A stretch of 64,000 nucleotides of DNA from Nymphaea colorata (Eukaryota; Streptophyta; Magnoliopsida; Nymphaeales; Nymphaeaceae), in contig NC_045140.1 of assembly GCF_008831285.2 (NCBI RefSeq), positions 20,086,370 to 20,150,369 on the forward strand, given 5' to 3'. Below the pieces are notes generated by a model. That model did no database searches. It saw nothing but the letters and a program-made list of their open reading frames with translations, and was not told the origin of the DNA. A program made the translations under genes and the position numbers. Shown piece after piece: positions 11,990-23,801 of the stretch (positions within the stretch are counted from its first letter, which is position 1; every line of letters starts with the position of its first letter).

Positions 11990-12557
11990 TTGTGCTTGCA
12001 CATAGTCCAACTGTTGGCGATTGAGAACAGATAAACCAGCTCTTTTGCACACTACCAACGTCATCAATTGTTGGCCCAGGCAAGCCTAACGTTGCATTTT
12101 GGAGATATTCTGTAAATTCAGTATGAACCTGATGTCCCGCTTATCAAGCAAGCCTTGAGATCAGATGTACATAAAATCTCCAATTATGTTGTTGCACAAT
12201 GTAAAAGCCTGTTCCTGTGTTCATTATAGAGATAACCTGTTAGTTTGTTACCTTTTGTGATATGACCTCAGAAAGTGTTTTCAGCAATCGTCCTCCATCC
12301 AAACTGTTGTGAATGCTATTCTTGCAGCAAACGGAATTTTGGTAATCAGAATTTCTTATAGAAATGTTTTTGGAAAATAATTCATGGACCCGATAGCATT
12401 GCTACGTATGGTGGCCCTCCTGAAAAATTTAAGAAATCATTATGTTCCTTTCTAGGACTTTATCAAAACGAAGATGACTAGTTTAGGAAAATTAATTTAC
12501 AGAATAGTGATCAATTGTCTTTCTTGGGCCCACTTGAGCTTTTTTGGAAGAAATGTG

Positions 12558-12594
<37 letters not shown>

Positions 12595-12704
12595 TCATTC
12601 GTCCATCCCTTCCTTTTTTCTTAGGTTTTTCAAAAATTTTCGGCACCTTTACGTTGCCTTCATGTTTAGTTGTTTTATCTTCTTTTTGTTATATTTAAAC
12701 GCGT

Positions 12705-12962
12705 CTATTTCCTAACATTGATATACTTCATATACATTATCATTAGTGCTTGCTTTGTATGTGTGGCACACGCCTTCTTAGTTGCACGCATCTGAAGTCC
12801 TGCACAAAGCGTTGTCGTGGACGTTGCAAATGCAAGCTGCACCCTCCTGATTTGTTCTAAAAGGTTTTCCAACTCCTGCACCACGTTGGTGGCTTCATTC
12901 CTCGGAAGCATTGGATGGTCACTAGGATCACTTCTTTTAAGAAAGAGAACAGCTTGTCTCAC
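12705..12962 (-). pseudogene. Unrecognised open frame, possible gene fragment
   Basis: An 85-codon frame from MRQAVLFLKRSDPSDHPMLP to a stop at 12705 has a helical-looking middle (ELENLLEQIRRVQLAFATST) and ordinary amino-acid composition, unlike the low-complexity frames around it. The frame extends a few codons upstream of the first ATG as HDFAV. No family is recognised and there is no promoter or splice context I can defend. It could be an exon fragment carried by a transposon, or chance. Confidence 0.2.
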
Positions 12963-13823
12963 GGCAAAATCATGTGTTGACTCATAGATTCTATATTATA
13001 CACATATATATAACATTATTGAATGTCGAAGATATATAAATTAAAGATATGCACTATATTCGGTAAGATGGTTCCCATAAGCAACATCTTTGTTTTATAT
13101 ATATATATATATATATGACTTTAACAAATAATTGTCAAATGGACTGCTGATATCAACCGTTCATCATGCCCCATCCAACGTTGTAGACACATCAAATAAA
13201 AAGGCGGATGCAGTGCCCCAGTGGGAATGAAGGCAATCATCACATGGAGAACAAGTATACTGCTTGTGGGGATGATCGTATTGAATATGATGTATATTTC
13301 ATTGACATTTAATAAATGAAAACAATTTTACCAATGTGAAATGATAAGCAGATGTGCAACATGGCATGTCTATGTCTGCTAACATAAGGACATAAAAGGC
13401 TTCTGTCACAGGATTCACAATCATGGCTAGCAGAAAGGGCCACATGAAAATGTTTGACATAAGATCAGGGTTGAGAGTTTAATCATTAAATCCTTTGCAA
13501 GTCTTCGTGAGAATCTAAACGTACTTATGAGCAATCAAATGTTCAGTTAGGATTTTTTTTTTCAGTTGATGATATGAAGTATGGTGGATGCATTAAACTA
13601 CCAGCCTGAGCTCAGTGTGAGAGTGAGTATATTATTAGAGTTGGTATGGGAGTCGTGTTTGTCCACATGTACAGACCTTTAATGGGAGTAGATTGTAGTA
13701 CTTCATTATAAAAAAGTTTATTTTCATTGGTATTTTTGGAAAATTTTTGAGTATTTATAAAAGATTGTTAAATGATTAATTGTCTTGATTCTAAAATTTC
13801 TAAGATACAAATTAAAGCTGCTA

Positions 13824-13855
<32 letters not shown>

Positions 13856-13856
<1 letters not shown>

Positions 13857-14645
13857 TCATGCTGTTTGGATGATAGCCCAAAACTGAGTTTTGAAAATAA
13901 AACACCTTTTCGCCTTTAAAAATGCAGTTTTAGGCTTACTTGGGTAACCTCAAAAATGGGTTTTTCGAAAAAAAACTCATTTTAAACTAAGGGTTTGAAA
14001 AAACACTGTTTGAAAATTATTGGAGGCCGCTTATTTTTTTTTTTTTAAATGTGGTTTTTGAAAAAACACTGTTTCCAAAAGGTGTTATCCAACGGAGCTT
14101 AAGTTTCTGTTGTTCAACAAGTGACATTATTGGAAACAGGAAAATTTTACATATGAAAAGACTGATTTATGTTGAAGAAAAAATGGTTTTGCAGCAGAAA
14201 TTATTATTGTTTTACCACCACTGGTTTATGCAACTGCATCATGAGTTGGTAAGAGAATGTTTGATGCAGCCAGAATTTTAGAATTTTAGAATGAAAATTC
14301 TCGTTATTGATGAAATGGGAATTGTGGTATTAAACAAAGAATTTTGATTCTGAAATTTTATATTAATTCTAAAATAAAAAATTCCAGAATTATGGGTGGA
14401 ATTATGATTCCGGTACTGTAGATTTGTTTTCCCTGTCTTTGGGCACAAGGCATGAAGACTTTGATCGATGAATTCTACAATTTTAATTCCCTTTCATCAA
14501 ACAAGTAGTTTTCTGTTCTAAAATCAAACTTCTATATTATCAAATACAAAGAGAAACAAGAATAAGAATTTTCATTTGAGATGAAATTTTGATTCTGGAA
14601 TTCTTATTCCAAAATCAAAATTTCAAGCCACCAAACGCCCCTTAA
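13856..14645. mobile_element. Two adjacent MITE-like segments
   Basis: Segment one begins near 13858 with catgctgtttggatgatagc and ends near 14098 with aggtgttatccaacggagct. The end reverse-complements to agctccgttggataacacct, an imperfect terminal inverted repeat with the start. Segment two, about 14270-14645, is dense in gaatt/aattc motifs and ends with ccaccaaacgcccctta, whose complement (ggggcgtttggtgg) is a common edge of non-autonomous DNA transposons. No coding capacity is seen. Exact boundaries and target-site duplications were not established. Confidence 0.4.
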
Positions 14646-14824
14646 CAGAAGAAGCAGATCTCATGTCTTGAAACAAAGAAGAAAAAGATCTCATTATCTT
14701 GAAGTTTGTTTCATAAAAGATTCATTTGCGACGTAGAGCAGCATAACGATTTCTGTTAAAAAATCAGGTGTTTTCCTGCAATATGACGCATGAATTGTGG
14801 ACTGTTACAGAAAAGTCCTGACGA

Positions 14825-17766
14825 GTGACGACAGCTACTCACCATTTTCCCTTTCAACACGTTCTACGAAGTGAGGGCGGGCTTGATTGTAAAACTCACT
14901 CTGGTTTTGTCTCGCATTATTTTCCTATTTTCTTTTCCCTTTCGCGGTTGCTTTGCCGCTTTTCTTGCTGGAGGGAAAGCCGTTGCAAGGCTCGTCGGAA
15001 ATCCCTTGCTTCACGCAGCCAAAGTACACGACGGAAAGAAACAGAGAGAGAAAGAGAGACACAACGAGAGAGAGAGGGAGAGAGCCGTTTATCCGCCTCA
15101 GCTTCCCTCCTTTTCTGAATTCCTTTATTCGAATTCTGCAGAATCTCTAGTCGATCTTGCTGCTGATTGCCTCCAGTTTGGCGATTTCCTTGGGTTTATT
15201 TTCTGTGCCTCCGATCGCGATTTTTTTTCTTATTCGATTCTGACTTTGGTTTTCTGCAGTTCGTCTTCGTCGTTCGTTGGTTATTGTTTACATGAAGTTT
15301 CGTCTGATTCTTGTTTGTTGAGGGGGATATGTTGGCTTACGGAATTCGGTTGTTGATTGGTGCGACTTGGATTCGTATTGGTTCTCTGACGGCTATTATT
15401 CTTTCGTTTATTTGCTCTCTTCGACGAGGTTTTCTTGCTGTTTGAGTCATTAGCTTCCGCGGATTTTTGTTGGCTAATCTTTTCGCGCTGAAATTGGTTT
15501 CCTTTTTTGTTTCTTCACGAGTATGCTATTTAATGCGGACTAGATTGTTTCCTTGTGAAATGCTCATGGTCAACTAACCAATGGTTTTTTTTTTTATTAC
15601 TATTATTAGAATCTAGTTTTCATTTTTGTCTGTGTGGATATGGAACCAGCTCCATGCAGATAATACATCCCATGATCACGAAGTCCTGATATGTTAAGGC
15701 GTTGGATATTCTTATATACTAATTTTTACAACGAGAGCTTGAGAATAATCACAAAAAGACTTTAGCGACTGGTAGGATGCCGCATACGTTGTTTTGTTTT
15801 GTTTTTCTTCTGGCGTTCTTCTGTTGTTGAAAACATTTCCTGGTCCAGCGTTTCGCATGCTTTGCTTGGTAGTTGTCCTCTCTGCCGTTATGTCCAGGGG
15901 TTCTTTCATGTATTTTATTGTTATTTACAAATTTTTTTCTATCTAATTTCTTGATTCGATTTAATTATTTGGATGCTACTTTCTAGCAGTGTTTCCGGAA
16001 TTAGATCATATCTACTGAACCATATCCACCCCTTAATGATATAATACTGCCAACTCAGCCTAAAAATTTTACGTTTTTTTCCATTTTCTAAATCAGTTTA
16101 AAATATTTAATATTTTTTTTTTAAATGAAGAACTTAAGGAACTACAAAAGCCGTTTGTGGTCAGGGACGAAAACTTGACCTCTTAAACTAAAATTTTGAA
16201 CAAAATATAAGCATCCTAATACGTCCTTCAAGTAACTTCATTCGTCAGCTGACTCAGCTCTCCAACTTTCCATCCGTTACCACTGTTGAATAATGAATAC
16301 TGAATTTAGAGTGTGAAGACAATATGTTCCATGCCTTCTGCATTCAACGTCTACATCCATTTCGATGTAATGGAACTGTGTTGTTCCGCTCCAGCACGGA
16401 ACAATGAGTCAAAATAGTTTAAACTTTAGAGGACTATGATTCTGGTTATCTGCTTTGAAACTTCCTTATAGGCTCTTAAATGGTACCAAAGGCGATCCTG
16501 TGTCATTTTCGCAGAAAACAAATAAGATGTCCTGGTGAAAATTTCAACTTTTATGACTCTTTGCTCATTCATTCAGTAATATGCTACATATTTTTGGTGT
16601 TTTCATTCCCATGCAAGTCCGATACTCTGTCAAAAGTAACCAAAGAAAAAAGCACATATTGGAGGTACATTTGTCCTTCTAGGCAGGAATTGATTTTATA
16701 TAGTTGGGTTTTCATGTTGCTAGTTGCATCAGACGTTTGGTAGTTTATGTTGGAATAAATCTGCCAATATTATTGCTCTCTTATGTTCTGTCACTTTGTG
16801 TAGATTGTATGTGAAATTATAACAATGAGATTATCTTAACATTGTATCCTGTCAATGGCATCTGAAGATCTTGCATCTTTTATTATGGTACAAGTTGTCA
16901 AAAAATTGCAAGTTGAGCACAGGCCAGTCAAAACCCTAGAAAGCCTAGCTGGACTAGTTAGTTTGGTTCAGTCCAAGTTGGCACGCGGACACACCCAGAC
17001 ACACACACACTGAAATACATGTGGAAGTATATAAGTGTGAGATTAGTTGGCTGGCCAATGGCTAAGCGGACTAGTTGATTTTTTGGCCCAACTAATTGCT
17101 GGTTTAACAATAGGTCGGTTGACAACAGGCTCAACCAACTAGTTGGGCTTAGTCGGCGGGCTAGTCATAATTTTGACCACAAAAAGTTTATGGTGCTGCT
17201 GCTACCATTAAGAAAATTAGACCTACTATTTGCAATTTATGATGATTAATCATTGGTGAGCCCCTCTCACCTTTTTTGTGAACCTCTTCTAGCTATCGGT
17301 TCAATCCAAATGGCTTCTTGAGAGATGTCACTCCTTTAGTTCTTGTATGCCTCAATATAGTACAACAATGTGCTATCAGAATTTTCTTATTTTAACAAAC
17401 AAATTAGCCGTGCATCCTGAGAGTGAAACTTCCAATTCCAGTGAGGACTAGTTCCTTTTATGGCTTTGTGAACCTTTTCTTTACCAGCTTTTTATCTTGC
17501 ATGCATGGTGGTCATTCTTTATCGTCTCACAATTTTGGTTACTTTTTAGCCATAATTATGTGTTCATAACTTCATATGAGATTCCAACAATGTAGTAGAC
17601 ATTAATGTTTGTCATATTGGATCTGCTAGATACAATTTGTTATTTCTATTTGGTAGATAACATGTTTTGTTATTAAACCTTGCAGAACCAGGACATTGTC
17701 CCTTATTTTCCTCTTTTCCGTTCTTGGCATGTCAAGTGTGCTTGGGACTGATAGGTTATGCATATG
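14825..17766 (+). other. Probable 5' leader exon and long leader intron of the PP2C gene
   Basis: A GA-rich stretch (about 15030-15085, gagagaaagagagacacaac) followed by ctcagcttccctcc and a T-rich, intron-like tract is typical of a plant 5' UTR and first intron. Open frames here (for example 14871-15356) run through the purine repeat and have no family resemblance. A polypyrimidine tract ending cttgcag at about 17685 could start the exon that carries the PP2C start codon. The leader intron would then be more than 2 kb. It also contains a diverged repeat at about 16170-16220 related to the 37.6-kb foldback, and a segment at about 17040-17165 rich in ggctggcc and aactagttggg motifs. The transcription start is inferred only. 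Confidence 0.4.
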
Positions 17767-20700
17767 ATGGAATATCTAAGTTCTGAATTTTCATCTAGCA
17801 TGCAGCTATGTCATGCTACTGCTGTCACTGGTGGTGATTCTAGGTAGTCTTCCTTCATGTTTGTCTGTGAAATGGTTCTATCTTATGTTGGTCCAAGTCC
17901 CTCTTCATCTTCCAGTGCTTTTAATGATCTTGGAAATAACCTGTTTTTTGGTTCTTGAATTCTCTGTTCCAACTCAGTTGTATGATTGATTCTTTTGGCA
18001 TTAAAAGGATGAATGTCATTGTTTGCCACTTTCTTTGGCTACACTTATGGAGACTCCCAAGCATATAAGTTAATTTTAGATATTAGCATGGTTCTTACAT
18101 TATGCAATATAGACAGTAGACCAGACTTTTTTAAGTTCAGGTTGACAGTGGATTTCGAGCCCTTTTTTATAGGACATCTGTGAGCATTTGAGGCATGTAA
18201 ACTCTGTTAAATTCAGTTTATTTCATGACAGCTTCAGTTGGTTTTACGATCAAAGGGGCTGATTTTGCTTTGTCTCTTAGTGAAACGACATATGCTTGGT
18301 TGACCCAACTTCTCGGTTCATTCTGTTGGTGAATTTCTGATTGCATGGTAGCAGACCTCAGTGGGTTTTAGCCTACTAGGTTTTTGTGCCTGACTGATAT
18401 GAAAGAGCTATCCTTAATGGTCGTTTTGGAAAATAATATCATTATGATGTAGAGATGGACGGTGCACCTCTAGTTCCTAACACAATTTCTATCATTAGTT
18501 AAGTAATTTATATTGTTATATGAGGTGTTCCCAAGAACAATTTGCCCCTGGGATATATGAACAGACATAAACTGTAATTTCGTTTAAGAACGATCATATA
18601 TCTCTGGTTGGTGCATTCTTTTATTTGGTTTGCAAAGTTGAGCTGTTATTTGTTTCTGAAATGCACGTTGTTGTTTAGTATGAGGATGATGATTCCCATA
18701 CCATGGATCAAGAAATTTCGTGGTCCATCATGGTCAACATGGTTTTGATTAAAGAGAGAAGAAAAATATGAAAACTCATCAAGATTATAAATTCCCTAGG
18801 CGCAGATTCAAAAAAGATTTTGATCCATCAGTCAACATGGTAGGTATAATCTTGGGGTTTCTCCTTGTAATTTAAAGGAAAAAGTAGAGAGGGAAGTATG
18901 AGAAATTGATTAACCTACAAGGAAAGATCTTATGGCATATGAGGCCTTTATAAGATGGAAAAAAGGTATAGGTATACGATGTATCTTTTATGCAAAAGCG
19001 ACTAATATGTTATGCTTTTTCTGATATTGTTGAATGCTTACTGTTATGATCATGCATCAAATCCCTCAAACTGATCAGAACTGGGCTCTTGTAGCTGAAA
19101 TAAATACACACATCCTTTGGTGCTTTTAGTGAGTCATTGCATTTAAGATTTATGAGGAGTATTAATCATGGAACTGGTTCTGGTTGCAGCCAAGACTGCA
19201 GGTACAGCTATGGATATGCAAGTTCACGTGGAAAACGTTCATCAATGGAAGACTTCTGCGAAAACCAAATCTCTAATCTTAATGGACAAATAGTTGGTCT
19301 TTTTGGGGTATTCGACGGTATGCATGTGTGGGGTATTTGACTTTGTCCAATATTTTATTTGCAACAAATGCTGTTTGTAGATTCAGTTCTCAATGCATTT
19401 CAAATTGTAATTTTTCGTGGATAGTTGATGGGAATTCACATCTTTTGGATGATTGTATTTTCTCTTCTGAAATGCTTTGGCTAACTGGGAGTCTTTTTTG
19501 TTTTCAGGCCATGGTGGTGTACGAGCTGCAGAGTATGTGAAACAAAACCTTTTTAACAACTTGGTTAGGCATCCTAACTTTTTCAGTGACACCAAGTCAG
19601 CCATAGGTACTGTGCAGTTTCATATGAAGTTAACTTTCCTCTCCTATTCCTTTATAGAGAAAGTGGTTTTCATTTTTTTCAATTCACTTATTTATAAATT
19701 TTGAATTGTTCCTTGTACTGAATTTTCTGTTTTCTATTTGTTGTGCAGCTGATGCATATGCTCATACTGATGAAGAGTTCCTAAAATCAGAACACAATCA
19801 GCATCGAGATGCAGGGTCAACTGCTTCTACTGCTGTTATTGTTGGCAACCGTCTACTTGTTGCAAATGTTGGAGATTCACGTGCTGTTATTTGCAGAAAT
19901 GGGAAGGGTAATTTTGTAAATGATTTCCCAGAACATGTTTCTTGGAAGTGAATCAGCACCAGCATATGAATTTTGACTGTGCCTTCTGCATCTCTTGCCT
20001 TACCTTCCATTTGTGTTCTGGTGCCTGTAGATATAAGTTTGGTGCATGCAATAACCAAACCATGCTCTTGTGATAATTTAGGTTGTAAAGGGTTTCATGA
20101 CATGGTAAGCACATTCTGGCTTACAAAACAGAAATAGTTGAATATGGCATGCATATTCCCTCTTCTGGCTCACAGATTGACCTCCAATGCCTTTTGTACA
20201 AGTCAGAGCACCCCTTGAAGCATACAATTTGAATGTATGAATTAATTAAAAATAATTTTTTCAATGATGGATCTCAGCTTGAAATATTCAGCTTCACATA
20301 ATTTTTTTTTTCGTTGATATAAATTACAAAACAACTGAATTTTTAGGTTTTGTTCTTAAATATACTTTCTCTAAAATGATTCGGCCTTTTGTTTTCCCTT
20401 AATTTTTAGCTATCGCTGTTTCGCGTGATCATAAGCCAGACCAAAGTGATGAGCGTCAGCGGATAGAGGATGCTGGAGGATTTGTGATGTGGGCTGGTGA
20501 GGTCTTCTATTTCTCTTGCCTATGTAGTGTTTTGACCTGTTTGGATAATGGAGAAAGTTTTATTAGTTATCTTTTGTTTGAACGTATCCATCTCGAAACA
20601 TTTCTTTCTGCCAGCAAGTTTATGAATAAGAGAGCACCTATGGAGCACGTACATGGAATTTGTGTATCCCTACAAACATCATTTGGATATCTTTCAGGAT

Positions 20701-21967
20701 CGCCAGTTAGCTTCTCCTTTTGTTTTGTCATTTCATCAATTTTAACATGCCTAATTTAGGTACATGTTATTTAATTAAGGCCCCATGTTAAAAGGTTTTC
20801 TTAATTATGGCCCCAAATTAAGGGTTTCTGAAAATCTGTCCTTGATTTTTTGGTGAGACCTGCTGCTCTTAGTTGATGCGATTTTTTTCTCAGTATTCCT
20901 GCTTGCAAATTTGGAGCTTTTTTTGCCTTTTCAAACATGTTCCTGTCTTAACACGTCATGGCCAACTTCAGGGACATGGCGAGTTGGTGGAATTTTAGCA
21001 GTTTCACGTGCTTTTGGTGATAGATTATTGAAGCAGTATGTGGTCGCCGATCCAGAAATAAAGGTATATGCAAGGCTATGCCAGACATGATGTTATCATG
21101 CCAGGAAGTCTTGCAATTCTGATGCATTACTTCCATTTCGAAGGGGTAACATATCCATCTATCTTGGTAATTTTGAGCTGCAAATCAGCATTTCCTGCTG
21201 TGGTAGTTGTAGTTTCTCAAGAACATAATGTTACCAGTGTCACTTTGAAGGACAACATCAAGCCTACAAGTTTCTCAAAGCAGTGTACCGTCTTCTGTTT
21301 ATCCTATAGAAGAGTTATTTGACAAATAGGTTCCTTTTGCTGGCTCTCTATGGGGTGGAACTGGGTCCTTTGGGTAACGTAAATATTTTCTTTTCAGGAA
21401 GAAGTAATCGATGGCTCTCTGCAATTCCTAATCCTGGCAAGTGACGGCCTGTGGGACGTTGTCACCAACGAGGTTTTCAACATCTGCATTTCTCAGCATC
21501 TCTTTTCACCTGATACCAGGGGTGGAGCCAGGACCTTGAAATTCAGAATATTCATCCTACATATTTTTCTGAGATAACCTTTTGGCTCTTCTTAGAATGA
21601 CAACTAATAGTAATGCTTCCTTCCGCACCTTACAATAATGATAGGACAGATGTCATATAGTAGCCCGCCCTACATGTATTTGCTGGCTCTGCTCCTGCCG
21701 GATATGATACTGGAATAAATATATTGCGCTTATTTGCTCGATATGGTACCGTAAGACAGTAGTTTTATACGATTAACCTTAGTAAATGGTTAACCAGTTA
21801 ACCTGTTACTTTTCCAGGAGGCTGTTTCGATGGTACAACCGATTGAAGATGCAGAAGTTGCTGCTAACAGGCTCACTGAAGAAGCGATTCGGCGAGGGAG
21901 TGCTGATAATGTTACGTGCATTGTTGTTCGGTTCCACCATAGTGGCAGGGCAGAGGCTTCTCCGTGA
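17767..21967 (+). CDS. Protein phosphatase 2C, PP2C59/WIN2-like, eight coding exons
   Basis: Exons: 17767-17843, 19190-19317, 19508-19606, 19749-19907, 20410-20496, 20972-21063, 21398-21472, 21818-21967; 288 residues. It removes phosphate from Ser/Thr using two metal ions. Visible PP2C motifs are RSSMEDF (42-48), GVFDGHGG (D68, G69 metal ligands), [26 protein letters not shown] (159-165), LAVSRAFGD (192-200), LASDGLWD (D230) and GSADN (D269); all key acids are present. The sequence is closest from memory to Arabidopsis PP2C59/WIN2, a protein reported to bind the bacterial effector HopW1-1. The short first exon was found by phase and by [17 protein letters not shown] matching the family's MGYLNSVLSSSS start. 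In-frame ATGs also lie at 17758 and 17764, after an in-frame TAG at 17752; 17767 has the best context (A at -3, G at +4). Confidence 0.92.
21515..21705. mobile_element. MITE-like insertion in the last intron of the PP2C gene
   Basis: The intron 21473-21817 contains caggggtggagccag at about 21518 and, about 180 bp later, ctggctctgctcctg near 21680-21696. The second reverse-complements to caggagcagagccag, matching 12 of 15 bases of the first. The word gatac lies just before the left end and near the right end (ggatatgatac). Terminal inverted repeats of the ggggcggagccag type are frequent in plant non-autonomous elements. There is no coding capacity, and exact ends are not established. Confidence 0.4.
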
Positions 21968-22082
21968 TGCTTTTGTAATATGTACGATATATTTTGCTTG
22001 CTCGATGTTTGCTAAAACATGGATTCTTTTTTCCTTTCCATTCTTCTATCACATCCAGTTAAGATTGGCCCATCACGTAACC

Positions 22083-22123
<41 letters not shown>

Positions 22124-23330
22124 GCTCACTCTGAGCGTTCATTGATTGTTCGTTTTGCTATATGTAGTAGCGACCGTCCTGGATGTAGATGCATCAAGTG
22201 ATTCATGACTCATCTACATATCTTCAAAACATAGCATCTGTGTAAGGTCTATGATTCATTGAAAGGGATCTTTTGCATTTCAAATTGGTCGACAGGCACA
22301 TTAAATTCTGGGTCTGACAGGCAATTGGGTTTGGTTCACCAAGCTTCCAAAAAATGTGCATTCCTAATCTCTTCTCCTTTTACATACATTGGTCCGAACC
22401 GATGCATGGCCGGGTTCGTGCGGCTTCCCCATGTATACTGTTAAGTATGCTACTTGGAATCCTTCATGATCGAGAGTGAATGAGGTGCAATCGCATATCA
22501 GAATTGTCAAATGCAAAACACAAGGACGGCAGGTCTCGGGTTCGTTATTGCAAGCTGCCCGGTGTCTATCAATTTATGTTAGAATCTCTTTTACATTCAT
22601 GCTGCTGCTTTTCCCTTCTAATAGGAACTCTGGGTGGGACTCAAGACACATTTAGGAACTGATTTATTATCCTTCTTCAACATGGTGGTCTTAAGTGGAA
22701 GCCTGAAGGGAAGCGGATGGAACCCTTTGCGAGTATATTCATGCTTACATGGTCAAACTTTTGTGGTTTTTGGGTTTAGATGAATACTTTGGCTGGTTCT
22801 ACCTGGATTTGGAGATCGTTTCACCTTTCTGATGTAAGCCTAATATTTTTGGCCTTCCCTGTGGATCCACTGGTGCTACATAGCCTATATCCGGATTCAA
22901 GCCTTAGCATTTGCTGATACAAGGTCTTCTATTTACGCCACGTACTAATACCTATTTGAATAGCGACGTCGCTTCATGTGTCCAGGATCCTATATATTTG
23001 ATCATAACAAGTCCTGCAAGTAATGTGTTGTCCACACTGCTATAATGTGGGGTTGTTTTGACACTAAGTGGGCAATGCTTGTCGGCTTCCCCTGATGGGT
23101 TGCACATTCTTCTGTTGGTGACGAAAGAGTTTTGGTGAAGTAGCGCATAAAGATGAGCAAAAGCAGAAAAGAAGTGGGGGCAGTATTTAATCATAAAGTG
23201 TTATCCGACGCAGAAGCTAGATTTTGACTTGAAAAAGTAACGCGATTGCGTCGTTTAGCTTTTATGGTGATTTGGAGAAGTTTTTGATGATCCAAAGATA
23301 CAAGCTTGTTGTACACATCCCAAGAGTCTG

Positions 23331-23369
<39 letters not shown>

Positions 23370-23768
23370 CAAGTTATTTCCATGAAAAGTATTGATTTCT
23401 CTGCTATAAAAAATTATAGTATTCCGCAAGCTACTAATTTTTTGATGATTAAAGTGACACATTAAAACCCATTGATTGACTTAATGCATGTCTTATGTCA
23501 AATCAGTCTTATGAACATATCTATAACATTATATTGCACTAAAAAGATCTCTCTTTATTGGTTGTGCCTGGCTTAGGTGGTCTAAGATATACAGGTTCAT
23601 TTGTTCTCTCTTTCTCTTTATTGAGAAATAAGAAATAAGGGAAGCCTGTTGTCGGGACATTGATTGATGTATGTAAGCTCGTTGCCTTTAAAAGCCTGGT
23701 CTGTTCAACAAGTTTTGGAATAGTGGAGATGGCAGATCATATTCTAATCAAATGTGTACCTGCCACAC

Positions 23769-23801
<33 letters not shown>

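Larger units (their letters stand above)
11990..14824. other. Intergenic, AT-rich with MITE-like sequence and microsatellites
   Basis: Contains the NPGR 3' UTR, a (CT)n run at 12561-12590, TA runs at about 13096-13116 and 13826-13854, and two MITE-like segments at about 13856-14100 and 14270-14645. One minus-strand frame at 12705-12962 is described separately. No other coding signal was recognised. Confidence 0.6.

Noticed and set aside
14825..15356. Plus-strand frames of 97 and 161 codons ahead of the PP2C gene
   Set aside because: They pass through a GA-rich tract typical of a 5' UTR and have no recognisable domain.
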